Shown piece after piece: positions 5,929 to 13,497 of a stretch of DNA of 15,821 nucleotides. The notes beneath the pieces are model-generated. The model was not told the DNA's origin, ran no database searches, and saw only the letters and a program-made list of their open reading frames with translations. The first letter of the stretch is position 1. Each line of letters begins with the position of its first letter. The DNA lies in contig JAASTM010000009.1 of the NCBI GenBank assembly GCA_021767325.1, forward strand, positions 1 to 15,821, read 5' to 3'. This DNA is from Spirochaetales bacterium. GTDB taxonomy: Bacteria; Spirochaetota; Spirochaetia; DSM-16054; Sediminispirochaetaceae. The translations under genes and the position numbers were made by a program.

Positions 5929-7293
5929 TTAGTCCTCCAGCATTCCGGCGGCAATCGCATTCGCCTTTTGAGTCAGCTCCTCCTCCGGAAAACCGACCAG
6001 CTGTCCGTGCTCAACCGCCACCCGGCCGTTTACGATAGTGTAATCGGTGCCGTGGTTGTATCCGGAAAACAGCAGTGCCGCCAGCGGATCGGAGAGCGAA
6101 CCGGCGTATTCGAGCTTGTGTACGTCGAAGATCGCCATATCGGCCGCCCAACCCTCTTTCAACTGGCCGATCTTCGGAAAGCCGAGCAGTTTAGCTCCAT
6201 TTTCGTTGGCCAGCCGGAATATGTCCCGGGTGGTTACTGCGGCGGCGCCGTATTTCACCCGCTGCAGCAGCAGGGCATTGCGCATTTCGCCGAGCATGTC
6301 CGAGGCATCGTTGGATGCCGATCCGTCCACCGCCAGGCCCACGTTTATGTTCTTGGGGATCATTTCGGTGACCCGGCAGATTCCCGAGCCCAGTCGCATA
6401 TTACTCGAGGGGCAGTGGGCGATGTGGGTGCCGGTCTCGGCCAGTACATCCAGCTCCTCGTCGTTGAAGTGGATGCCGTGGGCGTAGAAGACATCCTCGC
6501 CGATAAAGCCGGTATCCTCCATCAGCTTCAGCGGCCGGCGGCCGTAGACTTCAATACAGAAATCGTTTTCATCAAAGGTTTCGGCCACATGGGTATGCAG
6601 ACGCACGCCGTATTTCCGTGCCAATTCGACCGACTTTTTCATCAAGTCCTCGGTTACGCTGAAGGGACTGCAGGGTGCCAGAACCACTTTGCGCATCGAA
6701 AACTCGCTGTCGTCGTGATACTGCTTTATAACCCGCTCACTGTCCTCGAGGATCTCTTCATCGGTTTGTACTACCGAATCGGGAGGCAGGCCGCCGTCCT
6801 TCTTGCTCAGCGACATAGACCCGCGGGTCGGCGAAAAGCGCATCCCCAGGGTATCGGCCGCTTTGAACTGCAGCCCCATCAGATCGCTCTTTAATCTGCG
6901 CGGATACAGGTAGAGATGATCGGTGCTGGTGGTACAGCCGGTTTTCAGCAGCTCGCCCATTGCCAACAGCGACGAGTAGTACACTGCATCTTCATCAATC
7001 TTTTCCCATATATCATAAAGATATTTTAACCAGTCGAACAACTCGGCGTTCTGCACTGCCGGCAGATTGCGGGTAAGGGTCTGGTAAAAGTGGTGGTGAG
7101 TGTTCACGAAGCCGGGTACTACCACGTGCTTAGAACAGTCGATCACCCGGTCCTCGCCGCTGGGACTGAAATCGATGTTTTTCGCTATCTTTTCGATTCG
7201 GTTATCGCTAATTAGTACGTCTACATCCCGCTGCGCCTCGCCATCGGCGGAGGTGTGCAGGTAAAAGACATCTTTCAACAATATTCGTGCCAT
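5929..7293 (-). CDS. 8-oxoguanine deaminase (amidohydrolase superfamily)
   Basis: A cytoplasmic metal-dependent deaminase of 454 residues, expected to convert 8-oxoguanine plus water to urate and ammonia. Amidohydrolase landmarks are the HxH pair in NTHHHFYQTL (H66, H68), HTHVAE (H235, E238), AHGIHF (H272) and AVDGSASND (D323). The blocks DAELFDWL-like, TTSTDHLYLYP, RGSMSLSKKDGGLPPDS and HCPSSNMRLGSG follow the proven 8-oxoguanine deaminase group (relatives of Pseudomonas Pa0142) and differ from SsnA and from GuaD-type guanine deaminases. The start at 7291-7293 is chosen because AAGGAG lies 6 nt upstream; a longer in-frame reading to 7350 would overlap the FAD-subunit gene. It begins 10 bp after that gene's stop. 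Its position in the urate operon fits feeding of oxidised or deaminated purines into urate. Alternative substrates of the wider family, such as guanine or s-triazines, cannot be excluded. Confidence 0.9.
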   Translation of the reverse strand: MARILLKDVFYLHTSADGEAQRDVDVLISDNRIEKIAKNIDFSPSGEDRVIDCSKHVVVPGFVNTHHHFYQTLTRNLPAVQNAELFDWLKYLYDIWEKIDEDAVYYSSLLAMGELLKTGCTTSTDHLYLYPRRLKSDLMGLQFKAADTLGMRFSPTRGSMSLSKKDGGLPPDSVVQTDEEILEDSERVIKQYHDDSEFSMRKVVLAPCSPFSVTEDLMKKSVELARKYGVRLHTHVAETFDENDFCIEVYGRRPLKLMEDTGFIGEDVFYAHGIHFNDEELDVLAETGTHIAHCPSSNMRLGSGICRVTEMIPKNINVGLAVDGSASNDASDMLGEMRNALLLQRVKYGAAAVTTRDIFRLANENGAKLLGFPKIGQLKEGWAADMAIFDVHKLEYAGSLSDPLAALLFSGYNHGTDYTIVNGRVAVEHGQLVGFPEEELTQKANAIAAGMLED

Positions 7294-7303
7294 ATGCCTC
7301 TCC

Positions 7304-8161
7304 TTAGGCTCCCTGCTGTAGTACCTGGCCGAGTAAGAAGTGGCGCACAAGGTTCATGGCCACCCGCTTGCGGTACACGGCAGTCGAGCGCTGGTCGTCG
7401 ATCGGCTGGACGAGGGTGTCGTAGTCCCGCAGGATATCCTCGGCCTCCTCGGCCACTTCGCCGATACTGCGCCCTTCCATCCGCTGTTCCAGCTCGGTAG
7501 AACGGACAACCGTCGGAGCAACCGCTCCAATTGCTATCCGTATCTCGTCAATTCTCTCCCCGGAGATACGGGCCACGGCCGCCAGCGAGAGCTTTGTCAA
7601 CGCATTCGCCCGGCGGGTTCCAACCTTCTTAAAAAGATGGAGAGTGGAGCGGTCCTTCGGAACTATTATCTCGGTGAGAATCTCATCTTCATTCAATTCG
7701 GTCTTTCCCGGACCGGTGATAAACTGATAAATGGGAAGAATCCGCTCACCCCGCGGGCTCTGGAGCTTCACCCCCGCATCCAGGGCGTAGAGCGCACAGA
7801 TCGAATCGCCGGCCGGCGAGGCGTTGCAGATGTTACCCGCCAGAGTTGCGGCATTCCGCAGCCCCGGAGCGGCGATAGTCACCACCGCTTCCTTCAGGAT
7901 CGCCGGAACCTCGTCGCTCTCCAGTACCTCGGTCATAGTCACCGCCGCGCCGATCGAAAGCCCGTGGTCCACCCGTCGAATCGCCCGCAGCTCTTCCAGA
8001 TGATTGACGAACATAATCGGTTTCGGGTAATCGGGGATTGCGCCGGATTCATAGCGATAGCGGACCATCAGGTCGGTGCCGCCGGCAAAGGGCAGTGCCC
8101 CCGTCTTCGCCCGCAGGTCCAGGGCCTCTTTTAGAGAGAGAGGTCGATACGAGTCTACCAT
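7304..8161 (-). CDS. xdhB: Molybdenum hydroxylase (xanthine dehydrogenase type) FAD-binding subunit
   Basis: A 285-residue FAD subunit of a xanthine-dehydrogenase-type enzyme (XdhB/YgfM/CoxM family), passing electrons from the iron-sulfur subunit to NAD or another acceptor. The two FAD-pyrophosphate motifs are visible: PFAGGTDLMV (24-33) and TLAGNICNASPAGDS (106-120), in the vanillyl-alcohol-oxidase fold. The C-terminal CO-dehydrogenase flavoprotein domain includes the YRKRVAMNLVR stretch near the end. I do not see a 4Fe-4S cysteine insertion such as 4-hydroxybenzoyl-CoA reductase has. The ATG overlaps the stop of the 2Fe-2S gene by 7 bp (ATGGTAG) and has a purine-rich AAGGGGGAAGGG upstream. 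Symbols follow E. coli use (xdhA Mo, xdhB FAD, xdhC 2Fe-2S). The gene order here (Mo, FeS, FAD) differs from E. coli xdhABC. Confidence 0.93.
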   Translation of the reverse strand: MVDSYRPLSLKEALDLRAKTGALPFAGGTDLMVRYRYESGAIPDYPKPIMFVNHLEELRAIRRVDHGLSIGAAVTMTEVLESDEVPAILKEAVVTIAAPGLRNAATLAGNICNASPAGDSICALYALDAGVKLQSPRGERILPIYQFITGPGKTELNEDEILTEIIVPKDRSTLHLFKKVGTRRANALTKLSLAAVARISGERIDEIRIAIGAVAPTVVRSTELEQRMEGRSIGEVAEEAEDILRDYDTLVQPIDDQRSTAVYRKRVAMNLVRHFLLGQVLQQGA

Positions 8162-8628
8162 AAGCCCTTCCCCCTTTCGGCGGCTTTCAGCACACCGTCT
8201 ATGATCATATCGTAGCCGGTACAGCGGCAGAGATTACCGGACAGCGCCTCGCGGGCCTCATCCTCGGTGGGCTTGGGGTTTTTCCGCAGCAGAGCCTCGG
8301 TGGCCATCATCATACCCGGCGTACAGAATCCGCACTGCACCGCCCCGGATTCGCCATAGGCATCGATAATCGCCTTGCCTTGGGCGGTCTCACGCAGCCC
8401 CTCGGGGGTTACTATTTCCGACCCTTCGCAGGTGCCGATGGGTATCATGCAGGAGTTGACCAGCACCCCGTCCTTCAGCACAGAGCAGGCGCCGCACTCA
8501 CCTTCGCCGCAGCCCTCTTTGACTCCGGTCAGTTGCAATTCCTCCCGCAGCACATCGAGCAGCCGCCGCAGGGGATCGGTATCTATAGAATGGCTCGCGC
8601 CGTTCACTGTAAACTTAACTGTGGGCAT
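8155..8628 (-). CDS. xdhC: Molybdenum hydroxylase 2Fe-2S subunit
   Basis: A 157-residue small subunit with two [2Fe-2S] clusters. The plant-ferredoxin-type cluster uses C40, C45, C48 (GCGEGECGAC) and C60; the all-helical C-terminal cluster uses C99 and C102 (CGFC) and C134 and C136 (CRC). All eight ligands are present. GGAGGTG sits about 7 nt before the ATG, inside the end of the Mo-subunit gene, which it overlaps by 14 bp; its own stop overlaps the FAD-subunit start. This tight coupling suggests stoichiometric assembly. The name is used in the E. coli sense; in other bacteria xdhC denotes a maturation factor, which this is not. Confidence 0.95.
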   Translation of the reverse strand: MPTVKFTVNGASHSIDTDPLRRLLDVLREELQLTGVKEGCGEGECGACSVLKDGVLVNSCMIPIGTCEGSEIVTPEGLRETAQGKAIIDAYGESGAVQCGFCTPGMMMATEALLRKNPKPTEDEAREALSGNLCRCTGYDMIIDGVLKAAERGKGLW

Positions 8629-10765
8629 TCTCGCGCACCTCCATTATGTACTCAGGGGTCACCGGTATCTGCTTTATATCGCCGTCGATCGCCATCTGTA
8701 CGGCGTCGGCGAAGGCAGCCGCCGCCCCGTCGAATACCAGCTCTCCGGCACCTTTTGCGCCAAACGGGCCGAATTCATAGGGATTGTCCACCAATGCGCT
8801 CTTAATTCTTGGAAAATCCATTGAGGTAGGGATAGTGTAATCGGCCATGGTTTTCTGCTGAAACCGGCCATCTTTCGATTCCAGTTTCTCCAGGCTCCCG
8901 TAACCCAGGGCCTGGATAATTCCGCCGTCTACCTGGCCTTCCACGACCTTCTCGTCGATCGCCACGCCGACATCGTGCACCGCCCAAATTCCCTTGGTGG
9001 TCACCTCGTAAGTCAGAGGATCCACTTCGACTTCGATCACATTCACGCCCCAACCGTAGGAGGGGTAGGCATCGCCCTGCAGGCTGTTCTGATCCCAGGG
9101 AACAAGCCCCTCGGGCGGCTGATATTGATGGCTCACTTCCACCACATCGCTCTCGTCCCAGCGGTCCTTGAGCTTCTTGGCCGCCTCCTGCACTAGGTAG
9201 CCGACAACCGCAATGGATCGGCTGGCGCAGGTCGGTCCCGAATCGGGCACCATATCGGTGTTCGGATCGTTATAGATAACCGAATCTACTGGTATTTTCA
9301 GTACCATGGCAGCAATCTTGCGGAAGGTCGTCTGCAGCCCCTGCCCCATCTCCACGTTGGAGACCAGCAGGTCGACGATTCCATCCGAGCGCTTGCGCAT
9401 GTTTACCACGCCTTTGATAATCTCCTGTTCACCGTTTCCGGTAAAACCGCTGCCGTGATTGAACAGCGAGAGGCCAATTCCCTTCCAGGAACCCGCCGGG
9501 TACTCTTTCAGCTTCTTACTGTAACCGGACATCTCTTCGATGCGTTCCAGCATCTCGGGCAGTTTCACTTCTTCGTGAATCCGGCCGTTGGTCACCGTCA
9601 CATCGCCCTGCTTCAGTAGGTGCCGCCGCTTCAGTTCCAGCTCGTCGGCGCCGATAGCCCGGGCTATGTGGCTCATGTGCGCCTCCATTGCGAACAGCCC
9701 CTGCGGAGCGCCGAAGCCGCGATACGCATCGGATGGGACATTGTTGGTGGCAAAGGCCCGGCCATGAATTTTCACGTTCGGGATGTTGTAGACGCTGTTT
9801 ACCGAGAAAATCGCCCGCTGCAGAACCACCATCGAGCAGCTCTCGTAGGCGCCGGCATCCAGCCGCACATCTATATCCATCGCAATCACGTTGCCGTCCG
9901 CATCGAGGGCGGTTTTGAATCGTGTTACGCTGGGATGGCGCTTGGGCGTAAAGCTGATATCCTCAACCCGGTCGAAAAACAGACCGATCGGTTTTCCGAT
10001 TTTCTTCGCGGCGACCGCCAGCGGAGTGGATATTACGTCGGGATAATGCTCTTTACCTCCAAACGCACCACCGGTGACGGCCTGCTGCACCCGTACCTGC
10101 TCTTCGGGCATCCCCATGGTTGCGGACACGGCGTGCCGGACGTAAAACGGACACTGTCCGGAAAAGAAAACCCCCAGTTTGCCGTCGTCCTCCATCCGGG
10201 CCACTACACCCTGCGGCTCCATATAGATGTGTTCCTGATATCCGGTACTCACGGTATCTTCGATAACACGGGCTGCCTTGGCAAATGCAGCATCAGGATC
10301 GCCTTTTTTCAGGTGGTAATCAGCGTAGACATTGTCATTACCATGGATAGGACCGCCCTTCACCGCCTCGGCTTCATCGATAGTAAAGACGGGAGTAAGA
10401 TCCTCATACTCGACCTTCACCTCGTCGCGCAGACGATTGAGCTCTTTGCGGTCGGGTCCGACCAGCAGGCCGATTGTCTCCCCAATGAAGCGTACCTCTT
10501 TATCGGCGAACACCGGCCAATCGTCCTTTATCATCTCGATGCGGTTCTTCCCCTCGGCCGGAATATCTTTCGCATCGACATAGTAGTAGCCTTCCGGCAG
10601 AGTGGGGATTTTCACCCCTTTTATCTTAGCTCTTGCCCGGGAGGAGCGCACCACCTTCCCGTAGAGCAGTCCATCAAATGGAATATCACCGATATACCGG
10701 GCTGCACCGCCGGTTTTAATACCGGCATCTACCCGCTTTATCGGTGTACTAATCTTTTTATTCAT
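8615..10765 (-). CDS. xdhA: Molybdenum hydroxylase (xanthine dehydrogenase type) molybdopterin-binding subunit
   Basis: The 716-residue catalytic subunit that hydroxylates the purine ring using water. Visible blocks are the ald_Xan_dh_C a/b hammerhead domain (about 14-125), the active-site glutamate in YMEPQG (E183), GGAFGGKE (232-239), the substrate-guiding arginine in AYRGFGAPQG (R349), GQG (474-476) in the second Mo-pterin domain, and the base glutamate in KGAGE (E675) near the C-terminus. The ATG is preceded by a GAGG-rich stretch. It follows ygeY after a 119-bp gap with a stable hairpin. Neighbours such as ssnA, ygeY and ygfK are the markers of selenium-dependent Mo hydroxylases, so the enzyme may carry a Se-containing cofactor and act on xanthine, hypoxanthine or urate. 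The substrate and the selenium are inference; no selenocysteine is needed, and the maturation genes yqeB/yqeC are not in the window. Confidence 0.94.
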   Translation of the reverse strand: MNKKISTPIKRVDAGIKTGGAARYIGDIPFDGLLYGKVVRSSRARAKIKGVKIPTLPEGYYYVDAKDIPAEGKNRIEMIKDDWPVFADKEVRFIGETIGLLVGPDRKELNRLRDEVKVEYEDLTPVFTIDEAEAVKGGPIHGNDNVYADYHLKKGDPDAAFAKAARVIEDTVSTGYQEHIYMEPQGVVARMEDDGKLGVFFSGQCPFYVRHAVSATMGMPEEQVRVQQAVTGGAFGGKEHYPDVISTPLAVAAKKIGKPIGLFFDRVEDISFTPKRHPSVTRFKTALDADGNVIAMDIDVRLDAGAYESCSMVVLQRAIFSVNSVYNIPNVKIHGRAFATNNVPSDAYRGFGAPQGLFAMEAHMSHIARAIGADELELKRRHLLKQGDVTVTNGRIHEEVKLPEMLERIEEMSGYSKKLKEYPAGSWKGIGLSLFNHGSGFTGNGEQEIIKGVVNMRKRSDGIVDLLVSNVEMGQGLQTTFRKIAAMVLKIPVDSVIYNDPNTDMVPDSGPTCASRSIAVVGYLVQEAAKKLKDRWDESDVVEVSHQYQPPEGLVPWDQNSLQGDAYPSYGWGVNVIEVEVDPLTYEVTTKGIWAVHDVGVAIDEKVVEGQVDGGIIQALGYGSLEKLESKDGRFQQKTMADYTIPTSMDFPRIKSALVDNPYEFGPFGAKGAGELVFDGAAAAFADAVQMAIDGDIKQIPVTPEYIMEVRENAHS

Positions 10766-10795
10766 AGCCCCTCATCCTCGAAAAAGATCTGAGCT

Positions 10796-10846
10796 GCGAC
10801 AGGAAGAGCCGGGAGTACAGATTATAGTTCCCCGGCTCTCCTGCGC
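10796..10846 (-). other. Stable intergenic RNA hairpin between ygeY and the Mo-hydroxylase genes
   Basis: On the minus strand GCGCAGGAGAGCCGGG pairs with CCCGGCTCT-CCTG-CGC across a 17-nt loop, giving about 16 bp with two single-base bulges. The core arms are 10800-10813 and 10831-10843. No U-tract follows directly; TCTTTTT appears only about 9 nt later. It could be an attenuator, a partial terminator or a processing/stability element. The loop contains a perfect TATAAT (10821-10826), but without a usable -35. Confidence 0.65.
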
Positions 10847-10857
10847 ACATCTTTAGC

Positions 10858-10872
10858 TTACTGCTACAGTAA
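10858..10872. repeat. 15-bp palindrome TTACTG-CTA-CAGTAA
   Basis: A perfect 6-bp inverted repeat around a 3-bp centre, lying 13 bp after the ygeY stop and just upstream of the big hairpin. A further TTACTG overlaps the ygeY stop (10885). It could be a small operator or simply the base of an RNA stem. Confidence 0.4.
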
Positions 10873-10884
10873 AATATACTAAAT

Positions 10885-12105
10885 TTACTGCCTGCCCTCC
10901 AGGGTATACGGAAGCATTGCGTAAAATGCACTGCAGATTTCCAGGTCTTCTACCCGGTTGATTTCGTTGGGTGCATGGGCCTGATTCTCATCGCCCGGGC
11001 CGAAGCCGATGGCCGGAATCTTGTGGCGGCCGGTGGTGGCAACCGCATTGGTAGAGAAGGTCCATTTGTCTACCACCGGATCATTGCCCCACAGCGCCTT
11101 ATAGGCTTTTACACCATTCTGTACGATCTCGTGATCTTCAGGAATCTTCCAGGTCGGAAAGTACAGCTCCTGCGTGTAGTCGTAGTTGGTCCAGCCGCGC
11201 TCTTCGTACATCGGCATCTCGACGGACACGGCATCCTTGTCCTCGCCAATAGCCTTACTGATGTACTCTTTCACCTGGTCGATGGCCAGCTCTTTGTCCT
11301 CGCCCCAGGTAAGCCGGCGGTCGAGGTACAGCATGGCCTGGTCGGGTACGGCACACTGGCTGGGACCCTTCACGTCGATCTGGGAGACCACGATGGTTCC
11401 CTTGCCGAGGAAGTTGCCTTCATCCGGCTGCAGGTCCTCGTTCAGCTGTTCCATTGCCAGAGCCGCCCGGCCGGCTTTATAAGCGGCACTCACACCGCGG
11501 TCAGGGGCCGATCCGTGGGAAGAAACTCCCTTCAGGCGGACGATCATCTCCATCCGGCCGCGGTGTCCGCGGTAGATGCGGCAGCTGGTCGGCTCGGTGG
11601 ATACGAAGTAATCCGGCTTCAGATTTTCCTCTTCAATCAGGTACTTCCAGCACATGCCGTCGCAGTCCTCTTCCATCACCGTGAAGGTGAAGTAGGCGGT
11701 GTATTCGCCGTCGTAGCCGAGATCCTTCAGGATGCGGCCGGCGGTTACCATGGAGGCTGCCCCGCCCTTCTGATCACTGGCGCCGCGGCCGTGCACCTTG
11801 CCGTCCTTGATTTCGCCGGAGAAGGGATCGAAAGTCCACTGCGAGGGGTCGCCGACTTCAACGGTGTCGATGTGGGCATCGAATGCAATAGTCTTTGGAC
11901 CATTACCGACCCGGGCCACAACACTGCCCAGGTTGTCGATTCGTACTTCATCGAAACCGGCCTCTTCGCACATCTCGACGATTTTGCGGCAGACCGCCTC
12001 TTCATCTCCGCTGTACGATTTGATTTTTACCATTTCAGACAGGGTCTTGGCGGTATAATCACGATACTCTTTCGCTTTTGCCAGTATTTCATCTTTGATT
12101 GCCAT
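10885..12105 (-). CDS. ygeY: YgeY family selenium-metabolism-linked M20 hydrolase
   Basis: A 406-residue member of the M20 metallopeptidase/amidohydrolase family (relatives: ArgE, DapE), cytoplasmic, with a two-metal centre. Metal and catalytic residues visible are H78 and D80 in DAHIDTV, D111 in GRGASDQKGG, E145/E146 in MEEDCDG, E171 in STEPT and H377 in HAPNE. The central dimerisation domain runs from about residue 180 to 300 and contains SSHGSAPDRG. Length and motifs agree with E. coli YgeY. AAGGAG lies 8 nt before the ATG. It sits 57 bp after ssnA. Genetic work on urate-degrading bacteria links ygeY to the pathway; a likely role is hydrolysis of an amide or ureido bond in an opened purine intermediate, which is inference. 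It is not selenium-containing itself; the link is genomic co-occurrence. Confidence 0.95.
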   Translation of the reverse strand: MAIKDEILAKAKEYRDYTAKTLSEMVKIKSYSGDEEAVCRKIVEMCEEAGFDEVRIDNLGSVVARVGNGPKTIAFDAHIDTVEVGDPSQWTFDPFSGEIKDGKVHGRGASDQKGGAASMVTAGRILKDLGYDGEYTAYFTFTVMEEDCDGMCWKYLIEEENLKPDYFVSTEPTSCRIYRGHRGRMEMIVRLKGVSSHGSAPDRGVSAAYKAGRAALAMEQLNEDLQPDEGNFLGKGTIVVSQIDVKGPSQCAVPDQAMLYLDRRLTWGEDKELAIDQVKEYISKAIGEDKDAVSVEMPMYEERGWTNYDYTQELYFPTWKIPEDHEIVQNGVKAYKALWGNDPVVDKWTFSTNAVATTGRHKIPAIGFGPGDENQAHAPNEINRVEDLEICSAFYAMLPYTLEGRQ

Positions 12106-12156
12106 TTTGGGAACTCCTTAAATAATCTGTTCTCTATCTCAGTAAATCTGTGTAAA

Positions 12157-12175
12157 GCCGCCCTACTCGGGCAGC
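12157..12175 (-). other. Hairpin over the ssnA stop codon
   Basis: The minus-strand RNA GCUGCCC-GAGUA-GGGCGGC forms a 7-bp stem with one U-G wobble, containing the ssnA stop codon in its loop and arm, followed by only UUUACAC. It is too weak in U for a full terminator but is the third structured gap in this operon. Confidence 0.4.
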
Positions 12176-13497
12176 TTGTTTATGTTATCCCACAACTTGC
12201 GGGCCGCTTGGCGGCTCTCGGAGAAGATCTTCTCCACGTCGAAGGGAAACTCGCGATCCTCATATACTACCTGTCCGTCGATCAATACCGTCCGTACATC
12301 GGTAGAGGCCATGCCGAAGGCCATATGGCCGTCGATATTGTCGCCAGTCAGCGGGGTCGGCGCCTGGTAGTCGGAGATCACCAGGTCGGCCTTGTAGCCT
12401 TTTTCCAGTTTACCGAACTGCTCGCCGAAATTACGGCTCAAGAGCTCGTTGCCGTTGGCCAGCAGCTTGAGGAAGGCATCCGAATAGAGGCTGCCGTGCT
12501 CATCCTGGTGCTTGAAAAAGGCGAACTTGAACTCCTCCCACATATTCGCACCGATGCCGTCGGTACCGATGGCGACGTTCTTGAACAGCGGCAGCTTCTG
12601 GTTGTAGCCGACCCCGTTGTTCATATTGCTCTTGGGATTGTGCACCAGAAAGCTGTCGGCGGCGTTGACCATCTTTACATCCTCTTCGGAGAGATGCACG
12701 CCATGCACGAAAATCGCTTTGTCGTTCAGCACGCCGAACTCCGACAGGCGGGCCATGATGTCCTTGTTAAAGTGCAGGTGCGAATAGCTGGCGTCATACT
12801 TGCCTTCGGCCACATGCACATGGAATCCACGCCCGGTTTTCTCGATCACCTCGGCAATCGCCTTCAAGCCCTCGTCGGGGATGGTAAAGGGAGCGTGTCC
12901 GCCGATAGCCGCTTCTACCAAATGACGTCCGCCACTTTGTTTCTCCTGTTCGGCTGCTTCAGCGAACGCCCGGTTCTCCTCGATGCCGGCGTACATCCCG
13001 TCCAGGCCGTTGCGGTCGGTCACCTCGTAACAGGTCATTCCGCGCAAGCCGGTCTCGGTAAAGCTCTTTTTAACGGTATTCAGGCTGCCCTTGATGTAAT
13101 TAGGGCTGGCGTGATGGTCGATGACGGCGGTAGTGCCCGACTTGATCGCCTCGATCGAGTTGATAATGGAAGAATAGTACAGGGTCTCCTCATCCAGGGC
13201 CCGGTCGAGCTTCCACCACAGGTTACGCAGCACCGACACGAAATCGGGTGTCGGACCGACATTGGCCATAATTCCACGGGCCAGACCGGAGTAGTAGTGG
13301 TGGTGGCTGCAGACCAACCCCGGAAAGACCAGCTTTCCGGAGGCGTCGATCTCTTTGTCTATCTTCCCGGCATAGTTGCCGGCGGCATTCGCACCGATTT
13401 CGACGATGGTGCTGCCGTCGATTATTATATCTACACCCTCCCATACTTTAGGAGGATCGAACTGCATTGCAGTTGCTGCATTCTTAATTGCTATCAT
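12163..13497 (-). CDS. ssnA: Aminohydrolase SsnA
   Basis: A 444-residue member of the amidohydrolase superfamily, matching E. coli SsnA along its length. Motifs are the HxH pair in CSHHHYYSGL (H65, H67), GTTAVIDHHASP, HVHVAEG (H226, H228, E231), VHGVHLSEED (H265), HNPKSNMNNGVGYN and GTDGIGANM (D313). The SNMNN and DGIG forms separate it from the 8-oxoguanine deaminase in the same operon, so the two are distinct enzymes and not a recent duplication. In Gram-negative and Clostridial clusters SsnA travels with ygfK and selenium-dependent Mo hydroxylases and is needed for anaerobic urate use. Its exact reaction, a deamination or ring opening on a purine or hydantoin intermediate, is not established here. 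The start ATG overlaps the ygfK stop in an ATGA arrangement, with GAGAGG upstream. Confidence 0.95.
   Translation of the reverse strand: MIAIKNAATAMQFDPPKVWEGVDIIIDGSTIVEIGANAAGNYAGKIDKEIDASGKLVFPGLVCSHHHYYSGLARGIMANVGPTPDFVSVLRNLWWKLDRALDEETLYYSSIINSIEAIKSGTTAVIDHHASPNYIKGSLNTVKKSFTETGLRGMTCYEVTDRNGLDGMYAGIEENRAFAEAAEQEKQSGGRHLVEAAIGGHAPFTIPDEGLKAIAEVIEKTGRGFHVHVAEGKYDASYSHLHFNKDIMARLSEFGVLNDKAIFVHGVHLSEEDVKMVNAADSFLVHNPKSNMNNGVGYNQKLPLFKNVAIGTDGIGANMWEEFKFAFFKHQDEHGSLYSDAFLKLLANGNELLSRNFGEQFGKLEKGYKADLVISDYQAPTPLTGDNIDGHMAFGMASTDVRTVLIDGQVVYEDREFPFDVEKIFSESRQAARKLWDNINKLPE

Noticed and set aside
7294..7350. N-terminal extension of the 8-oxoguanine deaminase
   Set aside because: It would overlap the FAD-subunit gene, and the AAGGAG site points to the ATG at 7291-7293, where homologues begin.
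9620..10792. 390-codon plus-strand open frame, with similar long ones at 1042-2052, 4619-5626, 5845-6894 and 13791-14828
   Set aside because: All are antisense to recognised genes, have no clear ribosome sites and give Arg/His/Pro-rich translations without motifs.
10821..10849. TATAAT in the loop of the ygeY/xdh hairpin as a promoter
   Set aside because: The sequence 16-18 bp upstream (TGTGCG region) is a poor -35, and no extended -10 is present.
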